Position numbers and translations under genes: made by a program. The notes beneath the pieces are model-generated. The model saw only the letters and a list, made by a program, of their open reading frames with translations, was not told the origin of the DNA and did not search any database. 64,000 nucleotides of DNA, taken from Candidatus Nitrososphaera gargensis Ga9.2. GTDB taxonomy: Archaea; Thermoproteota; Nitrososphaeria; Nitrososphaerales; Nitrososphaeraceae. The stretch's first letter is position 1, and the number at the start of each line of letters is the position of its first letter. The stretch spans positions 1,240,001-1,304,000 of the forward strand of contig NC_018719.1 in the NCBI RefSeq assembly GCF_000303155.1. Reading direction: 5' to 3'. Shown one piece after another: positions 25,007-33,731 of this stretch.

Positions 25007-26069
25007 CGCCAAGCCAAAAGAGCTGATAGTCCGACCGACAGTAGCAGCAAAGTCTGCACTGGCCGGGTTTATGTCAAAACTGAAAGAGAAGGGCATCACA
25101 ATCATAAACGCCGACCCTAAGGTGGCCGGCAAAGACTTTCACACGATCTATGAATCAGAAGATGCCGACATGGTGATTTGCAAGACGTTTGATCAATTAA
25201 AGTCGCTCAGGTCGTCGTCCGGCAAGAGCCTCGGCTACTTCAAGAAGGTGCTGAGCAACGCCGACGTTGACGAAATCGAAAGGGCATCGCAGGCAGGCGC
25301 AGAATTTGTCATCGTAGACGCATCTGATTGGAAGATAATCCCGCTAGAGAACATTATCGCAAAACTCCACAAATCAAAGACCAAGGTGTTCACCACTGCA
25401 AAAAGTTCAAGGGAAGTCGCGACAATGTTTGCCGTTCTAGAGCTTGGAGTCGATGGCGTGATATTGTCGACAGACAGCGAAGACGAAGTCGACAAGGCAA
25501 GGCAGCAATTGTCGACAGCAAGGTTCCCGATCAAGCCGGCCAAGATAGTAGAAATAAAAGACGTCGGGACAGGCGAGCGTGTCTGCGTGGACACGGCCTC
25601 CATGATGGGCATGGGAGAAGGCATGCTGGTTGGAAGCAGGTCGAACTTTATGCTTCTTGTTCATAATGAATCAGTGGGGTCCTCGTTTACGTCGCCCCGC
25701 CCGTTCCGGGTGAACGCCGGCGCAGTGTATTGCTACACGATAGCGCCGGACGGCAAGACTCGCTACCTTTCAGAGATCGAGTCTGGAAGCGAGGTCTGGG
25801 TCGTCAACAAGGAGGGCTCGGCAAGGAGGGCGGTCGTCGGCAGATCAAAGATAGAGACGCGCCCACTGCGGTTAATACGCGCTGAAATAGAGGGGGAGAC
25901 GGGTACTGTCATACTGCAAAATGCAGAGACCATACGACTGATAACCAAAGATGGCAAGCTCTTGTCAGTGACCGAGATCAAGGTCGGAGACGAGGTGCTG
26001 GGATATGCCAAGCCGGCATCGGGACGGCACTTTGGGATGGAAGTGGACGAATACATCGTGGAAAAGTAA
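24999..26069 (+). CDS. 3-dehydroquinate synthase II (archaeal type)
   Basis: A 356-residue protein of the archaeal DHQ synthase II family (MJ1249 type), which performs NAD-dependent oxidative deamination and cyclisation to 3-dehydroquinate. Family features are VDGVILSTDSEDEV, GTGERVCVDTASMMGMGEGMLVGSRSNFMLLVHNE and the C-terminal FGMEVDEYIVEK. TTG 24999 overlaps the previous stop by 8 nt, so the two genes are translationally coupled. There is no canonical AroB in the window, consistent with the DAHP-independent route. Confidence 0.95.
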   Translation: MTDAKPKELIVRPTVAAKSALAGFMSKLKEKGITIINADPKVAGKDFHTIYESEDADMVICKTFDQLKSLRSSSGKSLGYFKKVLSNADVDEIERASQAGAEFVIVDASDWKIIPLENIIAKLHKSKTKVFTTAKSSREVATMFAVLELGVDGVILSTDSEDEVDKARQQLSTARFPIKPAKIVEIKDVGTGERVCVDTASMMGMGEGMLVGSRSNFMLLVHNESVGSSFTSPRPFRVNAGAVYCYTIAPDGKTRYLSEIESGSEVWVVNKEGSARRAVVGRSKIETRPLRLIRAEIEGETGTVILQNAETIRLITKDGKLLSVTEIKVGDEVLGYAKPASGRHFGMEVDEYIVEK

Positions 26070-26078
26070 TTTTAATTA

Positions 26079-26210
26079 TTAATCCTCCCTTGCAAACGCC
26101 ACGAATATCCTGTTAAGGCATGTTGGGCAGCACGGCCTGCCGTTGAACTCTGCCATGCTTCCCGTAGTGACCTTTAGCCCCTTGCATATGAAGCAGGTCT
26201 TCTCAGACAT
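26079..26210 (-). CDS. 43-aa double CxxC zinc-ribbon protein
   Basis: ATG 26210 to TAA 26079-26081. Cysteines are arranged TCFICKG (residues 6 and 9) and RPCCPTCLNR (28-32), enough for a C4 zinc site. The sequence MSEKTC ... IFVAFARED is compact and basic and has good local codon use. It is convergent with the dehydroquinate synthase. It could be an RNA- or DNA-binding mini-ribbon; no family is known to me. Confidence 0.6.
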   Translation of the reverse strand: MSEKTCFICKGLKVTTGSMAEFNGRPCCPTCLNRIFVAFARED

Positions 26211-26364
26211 TGCTATAGACATGAGATATTCAGTAACACCTCATTTAATCCCTATTATGTAAGAGAATTGACACGCTATCTGATACACAAACACGCTGTC
26301 GCGATTACCATTTCCGCTCGGAAAAGGAAGCTGGCGATGTAGCGTCTTTTTAGCCTGTTGTTTA

Positions 26365-26378
26365 TTACTTTAAAGTAA
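26365..26378. promoter_or_regulatory. 14-bp palindrome upstream of the DNA methyltransferase
   Basis: TTACTTTAAAGTAA is a perfect palindrome 42 nt before ATG 26421 and contains a TATA-like core. It may combine promoter and operator for the methyltransferase. Confidence 0.4.
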
Positions 26379-26420
26379 GCCGGATATGGATGAACTAGAC
26401 AAGCAAGCGGACATCCAATC

Positions 26421-27299
26421 ATGCTTGCACAGGAAGAAGAAATTGTAAACCAAATAGTCCTTGGAAATTGCAAGGATGTGCTGCGTAGGCTCCCGGAAAA
26501 CTTTGTGCAGCTGACCATAACATCGCCGCCATACAGAAACGCGATCGACTATGACATGCACGCATCTGGCAACGGCGGTTATTATCGCGGCAAGCTTAAC
26601 CTTGATACTAACGACTACCTCAACGACATGGCAGACATTTTCGGCGACAAGGTCTACCGAGTGACAAAGGAGGGCGGCTATTGCTGCATAGTGATTGCCA
26701 ACGAGGTGGTCAACGGCACGATACTCCCGCTACCGCACATGCTGCTGTCAAGACTAGTGCAGCCATTTGGCAAATGGAACTTGCACGAAGAGATAATCTG
26801 GCACAAGGTGACAGGCGGCACGAACCGCTATGGGTCGTTCGTCATAAACCCTTACCCGAAATATTACCGTGCAAACATCATGCACGAATTCATACTGATA
26901 CTGCGCAAGGGCGACGTCAATAGCGGCCGGACTCAGAGAAAGAACGCTCTGCCAGCAACGCATGAAGAGTGGACAAAAGAAATCGCAAATTCAGTGTGGC
27001 ATATTGCGCCCGTCCCGCCCGGCTACATCAACCACCCATGCCCATACCCTGAAGAGATCCCGTACCGACTGATGAAACTCTATTCCTATGAAAATGACGT
27101 TGTGCTCGATCCGTTCAATGGCAGCGGCCAGACCACAAAAGTGGCGCACCACTTTGGGCGCCGCTACATCGGAATAGACTTGGTGAAGGACTATGTCAAC
27201 CTTGCCCGGTCTAGGATGGAGCGAGAGCCTCTCCACATACGGGATGAGGCGCTCATCGCCAACTGGAAAAAGATACCCTCTCATTACAAGAAGCACTAG
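26421..27299 (+). CDS. Orphan DNA methyltransferase (N4-cytosine/N6-adenine type)
   Basis: A 292-residue beta-class amino-methyltransferase: catalytic motif IV TSPPYRNAIDY comes first (about residue 35), and the SAM-binding motif I DPFNGSGQTTKVAHHFGRRYIGID comes near the end. SPPY favours N4-cytosine but N6-adenine is possible. The middle WHKVTGGTNRYGSFVINPYPKYYRANIMHEFIL is typical of the group. No restriction nuclease or specificity subunit lies nearby, so it is a solitary methylase, perhaps regulatory or a remnant of a lost system. It sits in an accessory patch inside the shikimate cluster. Confidence 0.9.
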   Translation: MLAQEEEIVNQIVLGNCKDVLRRLPENFVQLTITSPPYRNAIDYDMHASGNGGYYRGKLNLDTNDYLNDMADIFGDKVYRVTKEGGYCCIVIANEVVNGTILPLPHMLLSRLVQPFGKWNLHEEIIWHKVTGGTNRYGSFVINPYPKYYRANIMHEFILILRKGDVNSGRTQRKNALPATHEEWTKEIANSVWHIAPVPPGYINHPCPYPEEIPYRLMKLYSYENDVVLDPFNGSGQTTKVAHHFGRRYIGIDLVKDYVNLARSRMEREPLHIRDEALIANWKKIPSHYKKH

Positions 27300-27341
27300 C
27301 TAGCTGTTTTTATTGTAGGCTGTGTCTTTATTATTGTATAC

Positions 27342-27755
27342 ATGAGCCAAGACACCACTATACAATCAGAGCCTATACGCAAACTCTTTCAAGGCAAGAA
27401 CTTTGGATTCCTAGCAATGCTGATACCAGATGGGCCGCCGCAGGTTATGCCGACTTTGGGTGGATATCGAGAACAACCACATTATTATCAATACTGCAAT
27501 GGGTAGGCTAAAGCAAAAGAACATCTCACGGGATCCACGAATCGCAGTTTCCGTATTCGTCAGGCCAACCTGTATGAAAGGGTGACTGTCAGAGGCAAGG
27601 TAGTTGAGCAGACCACAAATGGAGCAGATGAACATATTGACAAGATGGCTAAAAAGTATGTGGGCCTAGACAAATATCCCGGCCACGCGCCGGGAGAGAA
27701 GAGGGTCCTGCTAAAGATAAAACCGGAAAGGGTGTCCCACATAAAGATACGCTGA
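27342..27755 (+). pseudogene. Frameshifted PPOX-class F420/flavin oxidoreductase
   Basis: Joining three frames gives a complete pyridoxamine-phosphate-oxidase-like protein of about 137 residues: LFQGKNFGFLAMLIPDG, then TWVDIENNHIIINTAMGRLK and ISRDPRIAVSV, then ANLYERVTVRGKVVE and KYPGHAPGEKRVLLKIKPER. This is the usual order of PPOX-class F420-dependent reductases. Breaks are an extra T at 27455-27457 and a missing base near 27558-27561. The promoter region and stop (TGA 27753-27755) remain. It is either recently inactivated or a sequencing error. The stop abuts the convergent next gene. Confidence 0.78.
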
Positions 27756-28100
27756 TCATGATGGGCGTGTGTTGCGCTCTTTGAGCAGCCTGCCAAGTGC
27801 CTTCTGCCGAATGGCCGTCTCGACATATTGGTCATCACAACTCTTGCACACAGAGTAGATTGCCGCGCTGTCCTGACTTGGAGTTATTACTTTCTCCCAG
27901 CGCAAGCCGGAATCGCTCTTTGAGCAGATGACGCACGCCTTTTTGTCTTCTAGTGCAGAGCCGTCTGCGCCTGTATATATTGCGTACATCTCATAGCCAT
28001 CATCTGCGAGCGCTCTCCATTCTTTAGAAAACGACTCTATCATCGCGTCGTCAAAGCCAAGCGATTGAAGCCGCGCGGCATGTTCCTCCACAGAGGGCAT
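27756..28100 (-). CDS. Zinc-ribbon protein, unknown
   Basis: A 114-residue protein starting ATG 28100, with a TATA-like GATTATTAATCC about 30 nt upstream. The N-terminal helical part (EEHAARLQSLGFDDAMIESFSKEW) is followed by KKACVICSK and SVCKSCDDQYVETAI, which give a CxxC...CxxC zinc site, and a basic tail (LLKERNTRPS). Its stop codon directly abuts that of the PPOX pseudogene. Function unknown. Confidence 0.7.
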   Translation of the reverse strand: MPSVEEHAARLQSLGFDDAMIESFSKEWRALADDGYEMYAIYTGADGSALEDKKACVICSKSDSGLRWEKVITPSQDSAAIYSVCKSCDDQYVETAIRQKALGRLLKERNTRPS

Positions 28101-28210
28101 ATGTGTCCATGCTAAATGGGCAGGGATTAATAATCTGTGGGCAGGGTTGTTGTGTAAGCCACAATGACATACACTGGTTTAACTGTCGTTTTTGAGAAAT
28201 TTTTACCGAG

Positions 28211-28525
28211 ATGCATCCTCACACTAAAAAAGTAGTCATGATGACTGCCATCTCACTCGGCATAATCATGTTTGCATACATGATTCCAGTATTTGTAATC
28301 CCGGTGGCTCTGGGCGTTTCAGAGATCACAAACTGTACGGATTATGGATGCACAAGCAGCGCCTTCACAAAATGCGGCGGCTTTTCTTCTTCCTCCTCAG
28401 AAGACAGCTCGTCAAGCTTTGATTCTTGGACGAGGGGCATGAAGGGCATGTTGTGCCTGATAGGCCTCGATATGGGCACCTCGGCTAACGCCTTTGCCGG
28501 CCAAATCATCCTTAATAAGGTGTAG
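28211..28525 (+). CDS. Small membrane protein with Ser-rich loop
   Basis: A 104-residue protein: basic start MHPHTKK, hydrophobic segment VVMMTAISLGIIMFAYMIPVFVIP (residues 8-34), then an outside region with cysteines (TNCTDYGC ... KCGG) and a serine run (SSSSSEDSSSS), and a second moderately hydrophobic stretch near 80-100. It is probably membrane anchored and exposed. No family is recognised. The gene lies in the accessory patch between the aro genes. Confidence 0.6.
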   Translation: MHPHTKKVVMMTAISLGIIMFAYMIPVFVIPVALGVSEITNCTDYGCTSSAFTKCGGFSSSSSEDSSSSFDSWTRGMKGMLCLIGLDMGTSANAFAGQIILNKV

Positions 28526-28540
28526 CAGCTAAAGATAATC

Positions 28541-28687
28541 ATGTCGACTGCAGCCGCGGGCTCTAAAGCTCCAAGACAGCACCGCTGCAACCTCTGTGGC
28601 AGGGTTTTTGATTCTGCTGACCTGCTTGAGGCGCACAAACGTATGGATCACAGCAAGAACAGCTCGCCTCCGGCCGGAGTAGGCTAA
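28541..28687 (+). CDS. 48-aa C2H2 zinc-finger protein
   Basis: ATG 28541 to TAA 28685-28687. One classical finger: HRCNLCGRVFDSADLLEAHK ending RMDH, with Cys-x2-Cys, the conserved Phe and Leu, and His-x4-His. Flanks are short and disordered. A TATA-like CCTTAATAAGG (28510-28520), inside the end of the previous gene, lies about 26 nt upstream. A nucleic-acid-binding role is likely. Confidence 0.7.
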   Translation: MSTAAAGSKAPRQHRCNLCGRVFDSADLLEAHKRMDHSKNSSPPAGVG

Positions 28688-28723
28688 AACAATTAATCTG
28701 GCTGCAAGAGCATAATTAATGCC

Positions 28724-29407
28724 TTGGCAGCCAAGATCTGCGCGTCGATAGCACCCGATGATGTCCAGTCGATAACAAAGCAGGCAGGCCTGGCCTTTGA
28801 GCTTGGAGCCGACTATGTCGAGATCCGGTTCGACTTTCTCAGGCCGGAGCAATTGCAGGCAGCGATCGAGTCTGCAAAGGGCATAAAGAACAGGGCAATC
28901 TTTACACTCCGCTCAAAAGACCAGGGAGGCAAATTTGCCGGAGGCGAGCAGGACCGCATAAAATGGCTGTACCGACTTGCCGAGCAAAAGCCGATGCTGC
29001 TAGATGTCGAGCTTGACACCCTGGAGCAAAACGACGAGCTGGCAGATTTTCTTGAAGGGCAAAAGACGCCGGTGCTTGTGTCATGGCATGATTTTCAAAA
29101 GACGCCGCCAAACGATCAGATAGCCGACATATTGTCAGAGATGAGGATATACAGCAACTATGTCAAGATAGTGACTGCGGCAAATAACGTCGAGGATTCA
29201 CTGCGACTGCTAGAGATGTACGAAACTGCCATTGGCTTGAACCCGATCTTTTTTGCAATGGGAGAGGCAGGCGTGATCTCTCGCGTACTTTGCACCGTGA
29301 TAGGCAATGCGCCGTTCACATATGCAAGCATTGAAAAAGCCGTTGCACCCGGCCAGCTCACAGTAAAGCAGATGAAGAAGCTGTACGATAGGATGAAAAT
29401 GTTGTAG
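28724..29407 (+). CDS. aroD: 3-dehydroquinate dehydratase, type I
   Basis: A 227-residue class I dehydratase that turns 3-dehydroquinate into 3-dehydroshikimate through a Schiff base. Motifs are ICASIAP, ADYVEIRFDFL, RAIFTLRSKDQGGKF, LLDVELDT, VLVSWHDFQKTP with the catalytic His, NYVKIVTAANN with the catalytic Lys, and PIFFAMGEAGVISRVLCTVIG. TTG 28724 is chosen: a TATA-like CAATTAATC lies about 30 nt upstream. It resumes the aromatic pathway after the accessory patch. Confidence 0.95.
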   Translation: MAAKICASIAPDDVQSITKQAGLAFELGADYVEIRFDFLRPEQLQAAIESAKGIKNRAIFTLRSKDQGGKFAGGEQDRIKWLYRLAEQKPMLLDVELDTLEQNDELADFLEGQKTPVLVSWHDFQKTPPNDQIADILSEMRIYSNYVKIVTAANNVEDSLRLLEMYETAIGLNPIFFAMGEAGVISRVLCTVIGNAPFTYASIEKAVAPGQLTVKQMKKLYDRMKML

Positions 29408-29550
29408 GCCATCCACATACGCCTAGCTTTTTATCCGATGCTGTTCAAACAGTGTTACAGGGTGTAAACCTTCCGTCATATCCCTTTGGAAGACCAGACC
29501 ATTCAGATCGGGGCTCTGCATACTTGAGGTGTCTCATGCTCGATTTCTTT

Positions 29551-29561
29551 CAGGTATATAT
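29551..29561 (+). promoter_or_regulatory. TATA-like promoter before aroE
   Basis: CAGGTATATAT is centred about 37 nt before TTG 29594, which predicts a leader of roughly 10 nt. The 186-nt gap 29408-29593 holds nothing else I can recognise. Confidence 0.45.
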
Positions 29562-29593
29562 GGCAGACTGGTTGATATTCGCATCTGGACAAA

Positions 29594-30439
29594 TTGCAAG
29601 GCTCGATCAAGACATACTGCATCATAGGCGATCCGATCCAACATTCGCTATCGCCAGGGATGCAAAACGCCGCATTTGCGGCGCTTGGACTCAACTGTAC
29701 ATACATTGCTTTCAGAGTCCCAGCGAATGAACTAAAAGAATCGATCGAATCCCTGCGCAGCATAAACATCGCGGGGTTCAACGTGACAGTTCCACACAAG
29801 GTGGAAGTGATGAGGTACCTTGACGAGCTGGACGCTTCTGCAAAAAAAGCGGCAGCTGTCAACACCGTCAACAACATCGAAGGCATATTCAAGGGATACA
29901 ACACCGATATTGATGGTTTTATTGAGCCGCTGCACAGGCGGCATGTGGATTTTGGCGGCATGCAGGTGCTGCTGCTTGGAGCCGGAGGGGCGGCTCGGGC
30001 AGTGGTGGCAGCTCTTTCGCAAGAGAGAGGCATTGCCAAGGTAACAATTGCAAACCGCGATGTGCAAAAGGCTGCCGAGCTTGCCAAGATCGGGTCCGGC
30101 CTTGGACTCAAGTCCGAAACATTGCCGCTTGAAAATGCGCAGGACGTCTCGCTGGAATGCGACCTGATAGTGAATGCGACGACACTGGGCCTCCACAAAG
30201 AGCCTAGCGTTATCGACCACGAACATATCAAGAAGGGGAGCATAGTATACGACATTGTCTACCGCCCGATAGTCACAGATCTGATCGAAAATGCCAAATA
30301 TGCACAGGCAACCGTTGTATACGGCTACGAAATGCTAATCGAACAGGGTGCGAAGGCATTTGAGATATGGACTGGCCTCCCGGCTCCGCGGGAAGCTATG
30401 AAAAAGAACCTCCTTGGAATCTTTGGGGAGCCAGTATGA
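29594..30439 (+). CDS. aroE: Shikimate dehydrogenase
   Basis: A 281-residue NADP-dependent dehydrogenase reducing 3-dehydroshikimate. Substrate motif: IGDPIQHSLSPGMQNAAF; catalytic Lys-Asp in GFNVTVPHKVEVM and GYNTDIDGF; nucleotide-binding LLGAGGAARAVV and IANRD; C-terminal YGYEMLIEQGAKAFEIWTG. The start TTG 29594 yields the family N-terminus. The end overlaps the shikimate kinase start (ATGA), so the two are coupled in an operon. Confidence 0.96.
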   Translation: MQGSIKTYCIIGDPIQHSLSPGMQNAAFAALGLNCTYIAFRVPANELKESIESLRSINIAGFNVTVPHKVEVMRYLDELDASAKKAAAVNTVNNIEGIFKGYNTDIDGFIEPLHRRHVDFGGMQVLLLGAGGAARAVVAALSQERGIAKVTIANRDVQKAAELAKIGSGLGLKSETLPLENAQDVSLECDLIVNATTLGLHKEPSVIDHEHIKKGSIVYDIVYRPIVTDLIENAKYAQATVVYGYEMLIEQGAKAFEIWTGLPAPREAMKKNLLGIFGEPV

Positions 30440-31293
30440 GAAAGGCAAGGGCAACTATGCACGGGGCCATTTCGATAGTTAACGCCATAGCCACGGGCAA
30501 CGGCTCGTCGCTTGGCATTTCGCTCAGGGTCACTGCAGAGGCCGAGCTTGGAAGGGGCCGCGGAGTCAGGTTCCTGACAGGCAGGAACGAGGACCGGCTT
30601 GTCAATAACATTGTGCGCAACACAATGCCGAAAGAAATGATCGAAAACAACCAGGTAACAATAAGAGTCAAGTCCGAAATCCCGATTGGCTACGGGCTCA
30701 AGAGCTCAAGTGCCGTGTCAAACGCGGTGGCACTTGCATGCAGCCGCCTTGCAAGGGATGATGACATCGACGACAACGCCGTCCTTGATGCAGCAGTCCG
30801 AGCATCATTGGATGCCAAGGTCTCTATAACTGGAGCATACGACGACGCCACTGCCTGCTACTTTGGAGGCTTTACGGTTACTGACAACTATTCACGAAGG
30901 CTGATACGTAGAGAGCCTGCGCCTGATAACCTGTATGCGATCATTTTTCTACCACGCAACACTCCGAGGGGTGACGTACACAAGTTGAGCGCCCTATCAG
31001 ACCTGTTCACGGATGCCTTCAGGCTGGCTGAGGCAGGTGAATACTGGAAAGCCATGAAGCTAAATGGCGTGCTTGCTTCTGCAGCCTTGTCGTCAAGGTA
31101 CGCGCCCATAATGGCGGCACTAGAACGCGGAGCACTGGCGGCAGGAATCTCTGGCAACGGTCCGTCAGTTGCTGTAGTGGCGTACGAAGACGAAATAGAA
31201 GACATCAAGTCAGCCCTGTCAAAGTTTGACGGCAAGATTATCATCTCCAAGGTTAATAACCAGAAGGCAAGCGTGGAAATTGTGAATGGTTAG
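30436..31293 (+). CDS. aroK: Shikimate kinase, archaeal GHMP type
   Basis: A 285-residue GHMP-superfamily kinase, unrelated to bacterial P-loop AroK, phosphorylating shikimate. The ATP loop is IPIGYGLKSSSAVSNAVA (around residues 82-99), motif 1 is MHGAISIVNAIATGNGSSLGI, and motif 3 is AGISGNGPSVAVVAY. ATG 30436 overlaps the aroE stop and matches archaeal family starts. The end overlaps aroA by 8 nt. Other GHMP kinases such as homoserine kinase are excluded by context. Confidence 0.95.
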   Translation: MRKARATMHGAISIVNAIATGNGSSLGISLRVTAEAELGRGRGVRFLTGRNEDRLVNNIVRNTMPKEMIENNQVTIRVKSEIPIGYGLKSSSAVSNAVALACSRLARDDDIDDNAVLDAAVRASLDAKVSITGAYDDATACYFGGFTVTDNYSRRLIRREPAPDNLYAIIFLPRNTPRGDVHKLSALSDLFTDAFRLAEAGEYWKAMKLNGVLASAALSSRYAPIMAALERGALAAGISGNGPSVAVVAYEDEIEDIKSALSKFDGKIIISKVNNQKASVEIVNG

Positions 31294-32587
31294 CATACTA
31301 GTAAGAAAGTCCAAGATAGCTGGAAGTGTTCGATGTCCATCAAGCAAGAGCTACAGCCACCGGGCAATAGCGATCGCGTCGCTTGCAGAAAGGCAGTCGA
31401 CGATAACAAATGCCCTGCTTGCCCGCGACACTCTGGCAACTCTTGCTAGCTGCCGGGCCCTTGGAGCGGAGATAAAACACGAAGGCACAACGGTGCAGGT
31501 TAAGGGCAGGCATACCTTTGAGCCGCCCGAGAACGTGATAAACGCCGAGAATTCAGGCACTACAATAAGGATAATGACAGCAATGTCCGGCCTCGTGAGG
31601 ACCGGATACACAGTGCTGACCGGTGATGAGAGCCTGCGCAAGCGGCCGATGCAGCCGATACTCGACGCGCTTGCCCAACTGGGGGTTGAAGCGCATTCCA
31701 CGAAGGGAAATGGCACTCCGCCCCTTATAGTAAAAGGCGGCGGGATAAGGGGCGGAACTACGGTTATCGACGGCAGCATTTCAAGCCAGTTCATTTCGGG
31801 GCTGCTTATCGCCGGCATTTATGCCGACTCTGAAATAGTGATGAGGATAAAGGGCAACCTTGTGTCCAAACCATACGTCAGCGCCACACTTGCAACAATG
31901 AAGCATTTTGGCGTAACGGTGGATCATAGATCTGACATGCTGGAATACCAGATCAAGAACGCAAGATACTGCGCAACCAAATTCGATGTGCCAAGCGACT
32001 TTTCGACCGCCGCATTGATACTTGCTGCTGGCGCGCTTGTCGGCGAAAAACTGGAAGTGAAGGGCCTCAACTTTGCACTGCCTCAGGGCGACTCGCAAAT
32101 CGTCGACATCCTAAAGCAGATGGGCTGCCCGATAAAGATCGATAAAAGCAAAGGCGAAGTGGTGGTCCAGAAGGCCGAGGAACTCGAAGGAGGAGATTTT
32201 AACCTGAACGACACGCCGGACCTCCTGCCAGTAGTCTCGATACTTGCGCTCAAGGCGAAAACCCCTGTAACAATAACCGGCGTAGCGCACGCAAGGGTGA
32301 AAGAGACGGATAGGGTTGCAAATATTGCCTCAGAGCTGACCAAGTTCGGGGCGCGCATCAAGGAGTTCCAAGATGGGTTAAAGATTACCGCTCCCAAGCC
32401 GCTAAAGAATGCGTCCCTTAAGGCATACAACGACCACCGGCTCTTTATGGCCTTTACAATAGCGTCAATGATGACTGAAAAGTCGGTGGTGGCCGGTGCC
32501 GAGTCGGTGGACGTCTCGTATCCTGCTTTCATTCAGGACATGAAGGATCTCGGGGCAAAGATCTCGCCGGCGCCGGACAGAGAATAA
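31286..32587 (+). CDS. aroA: 5-enolpyruvylshikimate-3-phosphate synthase
   Basis: A 433-residue EPSP synthase joining shikimate-3-phosphate and PEP. Motifs are CPSSKSYSHRAIAIASLA, NAENSGTTIRIM, LTGDESLRKRPMQP, DGSISSQFISGLL, FDVPSDFSTAALILAAGAL, the acidic NDTPDLLPVVSILAL, VKETDRVANIASEL and YNDHRLFMAFTIASM. Full length. It is co-translated with the kinase gene. Whether it is the glyphosate-sensitive type cannot be said safely from motif reading alone. Confidence 0.96.
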   Translation: MVSILVRKSKIAGSVRCPSSKSYSHRAIAIASLAERQSTITNALLARDTLATLASCRALGAEIKHEGTTVQVKGRHTFEPPENVINAENSGTTIRIMTAMSGLVRTGYTVLTGDESLRKRPMQPILDALAQLGVEAHSTKGNGTPPLIVKGGGIRGGTTVIDGSISSQFISGLLIAGIYADSEIVMRIKGNLVSKPYVSATLATMKHFGVTVDHRSDMLEYQIKNARYCATKFDVPSDFSTAALILAAGALVGEKLEVKGLNFALPQGDSQIVDILKQMGCPIKIDKSKGEVVVQKAEELEGGDFNLNDTPDLLPVVSILALKAKTPVTITGVAHARVKETDRVANIASELTKFGARIKEFQDGLKITAPKPLKNASLKAYNDHRLFMAFTIASMMTEKSVVAGAESVDVSYPAFIQDMKDLGAKISPAPDRE

Positions 32588-32636
32588 TAACAAAAAGACA
32601 ATATATAGAGCAGGCTCAAGTGCACCTACTAGAGAG

Positions 32637-33731
32637 ATGGGTGGCAGTATAATAGGCGAACGCTTTGTCGCCATGAGCTTTGGAGAAAGCCACGGAAGGT
32701 GCGTCGGCATTGTCGTCGACGGCTGTCCGGCAGGCCTGCCTCTTGACGAGTCAGACATTCAGGGGCTCTTGGACCTGAGAAAGCCCGGCCAGTCGGTTGT
32801 CATGACCCAGAGAAAAGAGGAAGATAGGGTAGAGATAATCTCCGGCATCTTTAACGGTAACACGACAGGCGCGCCCATCTGCATGCTCATATGGAACAAG
32901 GATTCTGATTCCAGACCGTACGAAATGATAAAGAACATCCCGCGGCCGGGCCACGCCGACTATCCTGCGATGGTAAAGTACGGTGGCTTTGCAGACTATC
33001 GCGGTGGTGGCAGGTTTTCTGGCAGGCTCACTGCAACGCTGGTGATGGCTGGGGCCGTCGCAGGCAAGCTGCTGAAAAGAACACTTGGCATCGAAACAGT
33101 AGCCTACACCACAGAGATCGGCACCGTCAAGGCCGGCAACATCACGCCGGCCAACATCGCAACTCGGTACAGCAATGATGTCAGGTGCCCTGATCCGGCG
33201 GCCGCAGAAAAAATGAGGGAAGCAATACTGCAGGCAAGAAAGGATGGCGACTCACTTGGAGGAGTCATTGAATGCATCACCAGCAGCCTCCCCGTGGGTC
33301 TTGGCGAGCCGATATTTGCATCGCTCGAGTCGGATCTCTCAAAGGCGCTTTTCAGCATACCTGCGGTCAAAGCTGTCGAATTTGGTTCTGGCTTTGCCGG
33401 CAGCAAAAGGCGTGGCTCCGAAAATAACGACGTTTACATGATAAGGGACGGCAAGGTGGTTACGAAGACCAACAACGCCGGCGGCATACTAGGTGGGCTT
33501 TCAAATGGGATGCCGCTTGTCATCAGGGTTGGCTTCAAGCCGGCAGCGTCAATAGCGAAAACGCAGGAGACGCTTGACATTGCCAAGAACTCGCAGACTT
33601 ACCTTGAAGTTCCCGGTAGGCACGACCCGTGCGTTGTCCCAAGAGCTCCGCCAGTGGTCGAGTGTGTCGTCTCGATGGTTCTAGCCGACCACGCCATCAG
33701 AGCAGGCCTTATTCCACCTGTGCTCAAGTGA
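32637..33731 (+). CDS. aroC: Chorismate synthase
   Basis: A 364-residue FMN-dependent enzyme making chorismate from EPSP. Signature motifs are FGESHGRCVGIVVDGCPAGL, RPGHADYPAMVKYGGFADYRGGGRFSGRLT, GSGFAGSKRRGSENND, NAGGILGGLSNGMP and RHDPCVVPRAPPVVE. A TATA-like ATATATAGAG (32601-32610) about 32 nt upstream gives the gene its own promoter inside the cluster. Its TGA overlaps the next ATG by one base. Confidence 0.97.
   Translation: MGGSIIGERFVAMSFGESHGRCVGIVVDGCPAGLPLDESDIQGLLDLRKPGQSVVMTQRKEEDRVEIISGIFNGNTTGAPICMLIWNKDSDSRPYEMIKNIPRPGHADYPAMVKYGGFADYRGGGRFSGRLTATLVMAGAVAGKLLKRTLGIETVAYTTEIGTVKAGNITPANIATRYSNDVRCPDPAAAEKMREAILQARKDGDSLGGVIECITSSLPVGLGEPIFASLESDLSKALFSIPAVKAVEFGSGFAGSKRRGSENNDVYMIRDGKVVTKTNNAGGILGGLSNGMPLVIRVGFKPAASIAKTQETLDIAKNSQTYLEVPGRHDPCVVPRAPPVVECVVSMVLADHAIRAGLIPPVLK

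Noticed and set aside
26390-26452. Short upstream frame MDELDKQADIQSCLHRKKKL overlapping the methyltransferase start
   Set aside because: Could be a uORF, but it has no independent support and overlaps conserved coding sequence.
29503-30255. 250-codon minus-strand frame opposite aroE
   Set aside because: Shadow of shikimate dehydrogenase; no motif, Ser-rich.
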